A stretch of DNA of 55,677 nt from Phycisphaerales bacterium (lineage in GTDB: Bacteria > Planctomycetota > Phycisphaerae > Phycisphaerales > UBA1924), in NCBI GenBank assembly GCA_026647565.1, contig JAPKGU010000004.1, forward strand, positions 1 through 55,677. The letters run 5' to 3'. The notes under the pieces are model-generated. The model had not been told where the DNA came from. It searched no databases and saw nothing but the letters and a program-made list of their open reading frames with translations. The position numbers and the translations under genes are program-made. Of this stretch, positions 27,195 to 33,799 are shown in pieces. How positions within the stretch are numbered: the stretch's first letter is position 1; each line of letters starts with the position of its first letter.

Positions 27195-27281
27195 GGTCAA
27201 ACTCCTGAGCTTTGCCCGACGGGGCGGGGCCTGACTGGTCCCCGGCTTGTTCCCGGCGCGCGGGTGGAATCGGATCGATCG

Positions 27282-27632
27282 TTACTTGGCCGCCTTGGCC
27301 GTCTTCTTGGCGGGAGCGGCCTTCGCGGGAGCGGTTGTTGCCGCGAGGGCCGCGGCCTTTGCTTCCTTGCGTGCCTTGCTCTCGGCGGGCGACGGGCTCT
27401 TGCGGATGGCGGCCCTGGGCTGGGTGCGTCCACGAAGGCGACGGAAGAGCAGCTTCTCGAGGCGCTTGGAGTCGGCGGAGGCCATGTAGCTGCCCTTGCG
27501 GAGGCGGCGCAGGCGCTGTCCCGACTTGTGCGAGCGAAGGTGCTTGAAGTTGGCCGACTTGTGACGGATCTTGCCGGTCTTGCTGATCCGGATCCGCTTG
27601 AGAAGGCCCTTGTGGCTCTTGTTCTTCGACAT
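27282..27632 (-). CDS. rpmI: 50S ribosomal protein L35 with long Ala/Lys-rich C-terminal tail
   Basis: Residues 1-63 match ribosomal protein L35 (KSHKGLLKRI, TGKIRHKSANFKH, SADSKRLEKLL). The family is normally about 65 residues, but this product has 116: the last 50 or so are rich in Ala, Lys and Pro, resembling a histone H1-type tail. Coding continues without frameshift to a clear stop. infC, which usually precedes rpmI, is not here. AGGAA lies eight bases before the ATG, and a 16-bp palindrome sits immediately upstream of that site. Confidence 0.94.
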   Translation of the reverse strand: MSKNKSHKGLLKRIRISKTGKIRHKSANFKHLRSHKSGQRLRRLRKGSYMASADSKRLEKLLFRRLRGRTQPRAAIRKSPSPAESKARKEAKAAALAATTAPAKAAPAKKTAKAAK

Positions 27633-27647
27633 GGCGCCAGTTCCTGA

Positions 27648-27663
27648 ACCGGGACGTCCCGGT
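27648..27663. promoter_or_regulatory. 16-bp perfect palindrome in the rpmI leader
   Basis: ACCGGGACGTCCCGGT is its own reverse complement and ends 16 bases before the rpmI start codon, directly ahead of the ribosome binding site. It could be an operator or, in RNA, a hairpin controlling rpmI translation, for example through L20. The role is inference. Confidence 0.5.
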
Positions 27664-27807
27664 GTGTGTGCCGCGGGTCCCCAAGGGACAGCCCGTGGGG
27701 GGAGGGAAGGTTAGACACCTTCGGGCGTCTCAACAAGGTGGGAGATCAAATACCGATCAGGATCCAGCCCACCGGCTGGGCCGGCTCCGCCCCGGAGGCC
27801 CCCCAGT

Positions 27808-29067
27808 TCACGGCCCCAGAAAGACGTCGTCCGGGGTCACGGGGCGTTCATCGCCCTTGATCGGATCGACCTTGGGGTGCTTGGACGCAGCCCCTCGCTG
27901 GGCCTCGAGCTGCCTGATGCGATTCTCGACAGCCAAAGGGAGCCAGATGTTGTCACCGGTCTCCTCGAGGATGGGAGACTTGAGCCAGTCGGTGCTTCCG
28001 TCGCCCCGAAGAACGTGTTGCCCGCGCGCTCCGTGGTTCGGGCTGCGCCCGTGCGGATCGATGGGCTGGCGCCTGATCGCGAGCAGGATGACCGGGCTGC
28101 GATCTGCGAGCACGACGCGAGAGGGATTGTCGTGGATGTTCGGAACGCCGGACCGCGGGAGCACCTGATAGGAGTAAGAAACCTGCTCGATGCGCCGCCA
28201 GTCGAATCCGGAGGTTTCTGCGGGGTCGACCGGAGCCTCGGGGTTCCCAGGGCAGGCCAGGTCGTTCAGCCCGACGTAACCGTGGCGATAGAGCGTGAAC
28301 AGATTCGACGAGTTCGATGGCGTGGAGTCGCTGCCCACGTTCCACCACGTGCCACTGCCGATGCCGGCCGTGGAGACGGGGAGCGAATCGCGATTCGCCG
28401 CGGCGTACGAGGCCATCGCGACGGCGGTTGATCCGAGATTCGCCTGGCAGAGCGTCTGCCTTGCGTACGCCCTCGTGTTCGAGAGGATGGGCATCGCAAC
28501 TGCGGCGCCGATCACGAGCATTGCGGCGACAGAGACGAGATCCCGCAGCCGAACCCTGGGGAGTGCCCTGGATTGAGCCGCTGGGATGACCATCCGATCA
28601 GAGCGTTCGGCCTCGGCCCGTGAGACGGAGGCGAGCGTGCGGTCGATGAGGGAGCCGCGGGACTCGGAGGCGGGCGTCGCGCCGAGAAGCCGCGCGATGG
28701 ACTCGTGGCGTCGGGCCCGTTCCTTGAGGGATGCCGGGACTCGCGAGGCGTCGAAGTTCGCCAGCATCCATGCGTCGAGGGCCTCCTCGTCGGCGGGGAC
28801 GATGGTGGGTTCGGCGCCCGAGAACGGCCTCTCGGCGCGCAACGCCCTGGCGAGAGCAATATCAACGAGCAGGCGGTCGTCGCGCACCCTGGCGCTGAGC
28901 AGGCCGAAGAGCCGCGACGCGACGCCAGCCCGCTGACGCACGGACGCGGGAACCGCTTGAGGATCCATCGCGTGTTCGACGAGCGCGTCGATCGCGGCCC
29001 GGTCGTCGGGCCCTGGCATGGGACCGGCCGGCTCCGGAACTGGTGCTTGCGCGTCGCTGACGTTCAT
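27808..29067 (-). CDS. Sigma-associated membrane protein with duplicated cytoplasmic region and pseudopilin-like outer domain
   Basis: The 419-residue product starts inside the stop of the ECF sigma gene (ATGA overlap), the usual place for an anti-sigma factor. Residues about 26-80 and 96-152 are a tandem duplication, each with VPAS(V/L)(R/K)(Q/E)RA, a (L/F)G near 15 residues later and a terminal (S/A)RA(E). A single membrane helix follows (about 176-195). The helix and what follows (PILSNTRAYARQTLCQANL...YAAANRDSLP) resemble prepilin-type/DUF1559 proteins, as does the later HVLRGDGSTDW. There is no prepilin peptidase site. The function as anti-sigma factor is inferred. Confidence 0.65.
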   Translation of the reverse strand: MNVSDAQAPVPEPAGPMPGPDDRAAIDALVEHAMDPQAVPASVRQRAGVASRLFGLLSARVRDDRLLVDIALARALRAERPFSGAEPTIVPADEEALDAWMLANFDASRVPASLKERARRHESIARLLGATPASESRGSLIDRTLASVSRAEAERSDRMVIPAAQSRALPRVRLRDLVSVAAMLVIGAAVAMPILSNTRAYARQTLCQANLGSTAVAMASYAAANRDSLPVSTAGIGSGTWWNVGSDSTPSNSSNLFTLYRHGYVGLNDLACPGNPEAPVDPAETSGFDWRRIEQVSYSYQVLPRSGVPNIHDNPSRVVLADRSPVILLAIRRQPIDPHGRSPNHGARGQHVLRGDGSTDWLKSPILEETGDNIWLPLAVENRIRQLEAQRGAASKHPKVDPIKGDERPVTPDDVFLGP

Positions 29068-29771
29068 ACCTCGCTCGCCCCCTTGCTGAGTTGCTTGAAA
29101 CGCTGCGCGAATGATGCGACCGCGGCGTGCAGACGGGACTTGACCGTCCCCAGCGGGATGCCGAGGTCGTCGGCGATCTGCGCATAGGACAGTCTCTGGA
29201 AGTAGGCGAGGAGGAGGATCTCTCGAAGCTGGGGAGACATGTCCTGAACCGCTCGCTGGACCATGGCGTCTCGCTCGGCGCTGCGCATCGCCTCGTCGGG
29301 GGCCGGTACATCGACTTCCATGAGGTCGATGAACGTCGCGGAACCCGAGGCGTCCGACCGGACGGGGGCCGAAAGGTCCACCGTCTGGCGGCGCCCCTTC
29401 TTACGGAGGTAGTCCCGGCCCTTGTTCGCCGCGATCGTAAAAAGCCATGGCCGGAACGTTCGTTCTCGGTCGAAGGTGTCCGCCGAGAGATGGACCTGCA
29501 CCCAGGCCTCCTGGAAGACGTCCTCCGCGGCCTGACGGTCACCGACGAGCCGGTACAAGAACGCCAGGAGATCGTCGTGGTGTCGATCGATCAGCGTGCG
29601 GAAGGCCGCGTTCTCCCCCGACCGATACCGATCGAAGAGTGCTTCGTCGGTGAGAGGAGCGGGGTTGGACTGTGAAGATGGGGGAGGCACGCGCTCACTG
29701 ACCCGAACCGAATGTGGCGGACGATGCCGGGATTCCCAACGTCGGGCAGCGGCTGGAGCGTCCGGTGGCAT
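29064..29771 (-). CDS. ECF-type RNA polymerase sigma factor
   Basis: The 235-residue product has sigma region 2 (LLAFLYRLVGDRQAAEDVFQEA, then RPWLFTIAANKGRDYLRKK) and region 4 (LREILLLAYFQRLSYAQIADDLGIPLGTVKSRL), the ECF arrangement. The ATG at 29771 gives about 35 poorly conserved N-terminal residues before region 2 and lies two bases after the stop of the DUF4286 gene; an internal GTG near residue 33 is an alternative start. The downstream membrane protein overlaps by four bases and is its probable regulator. Confidence 0.88.
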   Translation of the reverse strand: MPPDAPAAARRWESRHRPPHSVRVSERVPPPSSQSNPAPLTDEALFDRYRSGENAAFRTLIDRHHDDLLAFLYRLVGDRQAAEDVFQEAWVQVHLSADTFDRERTFRPWLFTIAANKGRDYLRKKGRRQTVDLSAPVRSDASGSATFIDLMEVDVPAPDEAMRSAERDAMVQRAVQDMSPQLREILLLAYFQRLSYAQIADDLGIPLGTVKSRLHAAVASFAQRFKQLSKGASEV

Positions 29772-29773
29772 GG

Positions 29774-30175
29774 TCAGTGTACGAGGACGCCGACCGGAAG
29801 TTCGGGCGTGGACGACCCGCCCATGGCCGGCCACAGCACCTCGGAGAGTTCTCGAACCATGGTCACACCCCGTTCGGGTCCGAAACGGGCAAGCCCGTCG
29901 GCCCGGAGAGCGGGCGCATGCTCCCGCACATAAGTCTCATAGGCGTCACGTGATGGAAAGAGGTAGCTCGACCGAACTCTGACCGGTTGCGTCGCGCGTG
30001 GAGTGGGGTCGTCCGGGAGGACCCGCACCACCCACCCCCTGGAGGCCCCGCATTTGAGCACCGCCTCCACGTGCCCGTTCCCAAGCCAGCCGATGTACGC
30101 CTGGGCCGTCGGCTCGTCCGGAAGCGAAGCGGTGACGGAGTAGAGGATCGGGGGGCTGGATGGGGTGTGGGCCAT
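29774..30175 (-). CDS. DUF4286 family protein
   Basis: This 133-residue protein shows the DUF4286 layout: an N-terminal strand ILYSVTASL, a helix with AYIGWLGNGHVEAVLKCG, a strand VRVRSSYLF and the SRDAYETYVREHAPALRADGL segment. It looks like a ferredoxin-like alpha-beta fold with antibiotic-monooxygenase-type topology. Function is unknown. It is the first gene of the leftward sigma operon (two bases before the sigma start) and diverges from the second sigma gene over 89 bases. Confidence 0.75.
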   Translation of the reverse strand: MAHTPSSPPILYSVTASLPDEPTAQAYIGWLGNGHVEAVLKCGASRGWVVRVLPDDPTPRATQPVRVRSSYLFPSRDAYETYVREHAPALRADGLARFGPERGVTMVRELSEVLWPAMGGSSTPELPVGVLVH

Positions 30176-30264
30176 GCCCAACGGTACGATGAACGACGTT
30201 CTCGGACCGGGATTCGCGTATTTGGGCAATGCCGAGGTCCGACAGACGTTTTGCTCCGTGAACC

Positions 30265-30873
30265 ATGAGGATTGCATTGGTGCGAGCCAGTGACGGCGAA
30301 TCAACCGGTGCCGACCTCGGCGCATTGCTGAGCGCGGCTTCGGCTGGTGACGAGTCGGCTTGGGAGTCGCTCGTGCGCCTCTACGCGAGGCGGATCTTTG
30401 CGTTGGCCAGGAGTCGATGCGGGAGCGACGACGCGGCCGAGGAGATCACGCAGTCGGTCTTCGTGACGGTGGCGACCAAGGTCCGAGAGGGTGTCTACAC
30501 GGAGCAGGGGAAGTTCGAGGCCTGGCTCTTCCGCGTCGCCATGAACCGGGTCCGTGACGCGATCAGGAAGAATCGGCGGCGAAAGGAGCTGCACGACCGG
30601 GGTGCCGAAGCCGAGCGGACCGCGGCACCGAACGAGCGCGAGACCTCTGACGATCTCGCGGCACTCCGGGGCGCGATACTGCGGCTTTCGGAGCCGGATC
30701 GCGAGATCATCGAGCTGAGGCACCACGCGGGGATGGGGTTCAAGGAGATGGCGGAACTTCTCGGGGAACCGATCGGCACGCTGCTGGCCAGGCACCATCG
30801 CGCCCTCCGCAAGCTCAGGGACCTCCTCGCGACGACGGTCGATCGCGACCTTGAAGGGACAGGTGGAAGATGA
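30265..30873 (+). CDS. ECF-type RNA polymerase sigma factor
   Basis: The 202-residue product has region 2 (LVRLYARRIFALARSRCGSDDAAEEITQSVF, then FEAWLFRVAMNRVRDAIRKNRRRKE) and region 4 (SEPDREIIELRHHAGMGFKEMAELLGEPIGTLLARHHRALRKL). It is distinct from the leftward sigma factor beside it. Its stop overlaps the start of the downstream single-pass membrane protein (ATGA), which is the likely anti-sigma factor. I see no clear promoter motif in the 89-base gap shared with the other sigma operon. Confidence 0.92.
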   Translation: MRIALVRASDGESTGADLGALLSAASAGDESAWESLVRLYARRIFALARSRCGSDDAAEEITQSVFVTVATKVREGVYTEQGKFEAWLFRVAMNRVRDAIRKNRRRKELHDRGAEAERTAAPNERETSDDLAALRGAILRLSEPDREIIELRHHAGMGFKEMAELLGEPIGTLLARHHRALRKLRDLLATTVDRDLEGTGGR

Positions 30874-31385
30874 ACAAGAACGATCACAACCAGACGCCCG
30901 AACCCTCGCATGATGCGATCAGCGCCGAGATTCGCGCGATCGAATCCGGGCTTGACGAGATCGGGTGTGCGCTTCGCTCCAATCCGGACGCGGGGTTCGA
31001 GTCTCGGATTGCGTTGAACGCTCTCCGCGAATCGGAAGGATCTCCCTCGCTTCGGATCACGGGTCGGCCCGACGTTTACGTGTCGCCCGGACGGGGTCGT
31101 CTCGCCGCTCGCCTCGCGGCGGCCCTCCTCATCGCGGGCGCAGGCATCGGACTGGCCTGGACGTGGCTTTCCGGCACACGACCGGCGATAACGGATGATA
31201 CCAGCGGCATACAGATGGCTTCCGCGACGGACGCGGAGATTGCGGAGATCGCCGACGCGTGGGACGTGCTGGACGACAGCGAGCTTGCGGGATGGGTCGA
31301 TGACGTCAGCAGCCGCGTCACGATGGTCTCAGACTCCTCGAGCGGCGCCTGGATCTCCTCGTGGCTCGACGAGGACTCGATGTGA
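30870..31385 (+). CDS. Probable anti-sigma factor, single-pass membrane protein
   Basis: The 171-residue product has a soluble, acidic N-terminal part (about 1-78), one membrane helix (about 79-100, LAARLAAALLIAGAGIGLAWTWL) and a Ser/Asp-rich outer part of about 70 residues. The start overlaps the sigma stop by four bases, so synthesis of the two is coupled. I see no zinc motif HxxxCxxC, so it is not a ZAS-type anti-sigma factor. The role is inferred from gene position and topology. The gene for an exported coiled-coil protein follows 11 bases later. Confidence 0.7.
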   Translation: MNKNDHNQTPEPSHDAISAEIRAIESGLDEIGCALRSNPDAGFESRIALNALRESEGSPSLRITGRPDVYVSPGRGRLAARLAAALLIAGAGIGLAWTWLSGTRPAITDDTSGIQMASATDAEIAEIADAWDVLDDSELAGWVDDVSSRVTMVSDSSSGAWISSWLDEDSM

Positions 31386-31396
31386 AGGGGCTTTCA

Positions 31397-32386
31397 ATGA
31401 TGAATCGCGCCGTGTCCATTCTCGCCTGCTCCACGATCTCGCTCCTCGCCGGGCATTCGCACGGACAGGAATCGCCGGCTCCGACCCCATCACCCGAGGC
31501 GAAGGCGGAGGCCGTTCCCCCCGAACGCGTCCGAGAGTTCCTTGTGCGTCGGCGAGACGCCGCGGAGGCAACACGCGCCCGATTGGATGAGGCGATCGGT
31601 CGGTTCGATCGCGGAGAGCCGATCGATCCGGCCTGGTTCGAGGAGCTTCGAGACTCGGTGGGCGATCGGCCGTTCGGACGCTCGCGTGCGGGGGACTTTG
31701 GAGAGGGTCGGCTCGATCGCGACGCGGCGCCGAGAGAGCGACGTGGAGACGATCGCGTTCGCGATGGTCGCGAGGGTCCGGACGGCGTGACGCCGGGCCT
31801 CCAGCCGGGCAGCCCGGAGGAATCGCGGCGAATGCGTGTGTTCGTTGACGAGCATTTGCCGCTGCTTGCCGAGCGTCTTCGTTCCATCGAACTCGAAGAT
31901 CCCGACGGCCCTCGTCGGATGCTGACTCGGCTGGCCCCTCGCCTGCGCGAGGCGATGGAGGCCAAGCAGCGCTCGCCGGAGATGTTCGAGCTTCGGGTGA
32001 CCGAGCTTCAGCAGGGGTTCGCCGTGATCGAGGCGGGGCGACGAGCCAGGGCCGCGATCGCGTCCGAGGGCGCCGACAGCCCGCGCGCCCGCGAGGCGAT
32101 CGATCGATTCCGCACGCTGGCATCGGATCACTATCGCACGCAGGTGCGGCTGCAGGAGACCGAGGTTGCCGAGCTCGAAGCCCGGGTCTCCGATCTCCGG
32201 TCCGAGATCCGCCGAAAGACCGAGTCGCAAGACTCAGGGATCGCGTCGCGTGTGGACGCATTGCTCCGGGGAGGCCCGGAGATCGGGCCGGGCGAGCGCC
32301 GCCGGGAGGGCGCCCGCGACACCGGCCCTGAAGGCGAGGGCGAGCGACGCCGCAACCCGAAGGGGCCGCCGAGCGGGCCACAGTGA
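31397..32386 (+). CDS. Exported helical/coiled-coil protein of the sigma operon
   Basis: The 329-residue product has a signal peptide (1-23, ending SHG-Q) and no recognisable family. It is very rich in Arg, Asp, Glu and Gly; residues about 85-130 are a low-complexity charged linker, and about 240-285 form a likely coiled coil (LQETEVAELEARVSDLRSEI). The start is one of two tandem ATGs (31397, 31400) with GAAGGGG upstream. As third gene of the sigma/anti-sigma operon it may act as an extracytoplasmic sensor or as a product of the response. Confidence 0.65.
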   Translation: MMNRAVSILACSTISLLAGHSHGQESPAPTPSPEAKAEAVPPERVREFLVRRRDAAEATRARLDEAIGRFDRGEPIDPAWFEELRDSVGDRPFGRSRAGDFGEGRLDRDAAPRERRGDDRVRDGREGPDGVTPGLQPGSPEESRRMRVFVDEHLPLLAERLRSIELEDPDGPRRMLTRLAPRLREAMEAKQRSPEMFELRVTELQQGFAVIEAGRRARAAIASEGADSPRAREAIDRFRTLASDHYRTQVRLQETEVAELEARVSDLRSEIRRKTESQDSGIASRVDALLRGGPEIGPGERRREGARDTGPEGEGERRRNPKGPPSGPQ

Positions 32387-32402
32387 TCGGTGTCCGATGC
32401 GC

Positions 32403-32816
32403 TCAGGAGACCGTTGATCCGGGCGGCATGTCGGCGATCGGCGCGATGATCACCACGCGCCGATTCGAATCGTCGGCTCCATCCTTCGGCTTGTCGCTCG
32501 CCGCCAGAAGCATCCCTCTGGACTCCTCCCCGCGGATCACACGTGGCGCGAGATTCGCGACGATGATGATCGACTTTCCGATAAGGTCCGCCGCCTGGTA
32601 GTGCCCCTTGATGCCGGCACAGACCTGGCGCGGTGTTCCTGAGCCGTCGTCGACCTGCAATCTGAAAAGGCGATCCGCCTTGGGATGATCCTCGGCGTGG
32701 AGCACCTTCGCGACGCGCAGATCGAGCTTTGCGAAGTCCTCGAAGGTGACAATCGGCTTGGCGTCGGCCTGCACGCCTCCGGCGGGCGAAGCCGGGGCGG
32801 GTTGTGGATCGCTCAT
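32403..32816 (-). CDS. tRNA-binding domain protein (MetRS C-terminal/Trbp111-like)
   Basis: This 137-residue protein is a stand-alone OB-fold tRNA-binding domain like the C-terminal dimerisation domain of methionyl-tRNA synthetase. Supporting segments are FAKLDLRVAKVLHAEDHPKADRL, QVCAGIKGHY, NLAPRVIRGEESRGMLLA. The N-terminal 20 residues are Pro/Ala-rich. It may aid MetRS encoded elsewhere or bind tRNA on its own. CsaA, a similar protein with chaperone-like claims, is an alternative label. It lies 26 bases downstream of the five-gene operon, converging with the sigma operon. Confidence 0.88.
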   Translation of the reverse strand: MSDPQPAPASPAGGVQADAKPIVTFEDFAKLDLRVAKVLHAEDHPKADRLFRLQVDDGSGTPRQVCAGIKGHYQAADLIGKSIIIVANLAPRVIRGEESRGMLLAASDKPKDGADDSNRRVVIIAPIADMPPGSTVS

Positions 32817-32842
32817 GTCGGGCTCCTGAGAAGACGGCAACT

Positions 32843-33799
32843 CTAGGGCGATCCCGCGTCAGATGGGGCGGAGTCGTTCGCTGGCGGAGCCACCCACACG
32901 CCGTCGCGAAACAGCGTGAGGGATGTGTCGATACCCAGCGCTTTCGCGACGGCATCCGGATCGGGATCTCGCAGCGGCGCCGCGTCGTCCACCGCGACCT
33001 GGGCCGCCCATGACTCGTGAGTGCCTGCGAGCAGCAGCGACTCAAGTCGGAGGTGTGCAATCACCTCCGCGTCGGTCATCCGAGGACCCGGATCCCCCCG
33101 GCACGACGCGCAGATCCGCTCGATGGACTCGCCGGGCACGCGCGATCGCGACACTCGCTTGTTCTTGCATTCCGGGCACGGCCAGACGTTCGCGTCGCGG
33201 CGAACGCGAGTCAGCCCGCCGGCCGGCTGCAGCAGCGAACCGTATCGGTCGAGCACAAGCGTGACCGACGGCATCGCGAGGAACTGGCGAGCGATCAGGC
33301 CGTCCCCCGACCGCACGGCGCCGAGCGCCGTCGCGGCCTGATACGCCACGCCCGGCTCGATCGAGATCGATCCCGGCGGCTCCCACATCGGGGTCGCGTA
33401 TCGCGGCTCGAGCGTGCGAGCGACGGCTTGCAGCCAACGCTTGTCGCGCTCCGTTGAGACCACCAGCGTCAAGCCGATGCACGCGGACGCGGCCTGCGCT
33501 GACGCGCCCTGCTCACGCCACCCGTCGAACGCGATCAGGAAGAGCCGGCGAGCAAGTGCGAGCTCGGCTCCTTCCGCCGCGGCGTCCGCCACCTCTTCGG
33601 CCAGCAGGAAGTACGCCTCCGGGTCCGACGGTTCGAGCGTCGAAAGCCGTTCCTTGAGGCCGGGGATCGCTGTCTCCAGCGTCGCGATCGCGTCGCCCGA
33701 GACCGGCGGCGGGACCTGGCCGCTCGGTTGCGCGTTCGCGCGGAACAGGCATCCCAGGACCATAAGAAGCGCCACGATGGGGATCGGGGCAGGGCTCAT
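32843..33799 (-). CDS. Exported protein with four-cysteine zinc ribbon (operon gene 5)
   Basis: The 318-residue product has a signal peptide (1-23, ANA-Q), a helical part and a zinc-ribbon pair CPEC (208-211) and CASC (230-233). A zinc ribbon in an exported protein is unusual, because such Cys clusters are commoner in the cytoplasm. I do not recognise the family. The start overlaps the stop of the upstream gene by four bases. It is the last gene of the five-gene unit. Confidence 0.7.
   Translation of the reverse strand: MSPAPIPIVALLMVLGCLFRANAQPSGQVPPPVSGDAIATLETAIPGLKERLSTLEPSDPEAYFLLAEEVADAAAEGAELALARRLFLIAFDGWREQGASAQAASACIGLTLVVSTERDKRWLQAVARTLEPRYATPMWEPPGSISIEPGVAYQAATALGAVRSGDGLIARQFLAMPSVTLVLDRYGSLLQPAGGLTRVRRDANVWPCPECKNKRVSRSRVPGESIERICASCRGDPGPRMTDAEVIAHLRLESLLLAGTHESWAAQVAVDDAAPLRDPDPDAVAKALGIDTSLTLFRDGVWVAPPANDSAPSDAGSP

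Noticed and set aside
27714-27730. Short hairpin with TTCG loop (GACACC/GGCGTC) as a terminator for the sigma-linked gene
   Set aside because: One G-T pair, a 6-bp stem, no T-tract on the minus strand and about 80 bases from the stop; too weak.
25991-29771. Site-2 protease as the activator of the nearby sigma factors
   Set aside because: They are separated by the ribosomal operon with its own terminator; nearness alone is not enough to claim it as a system.
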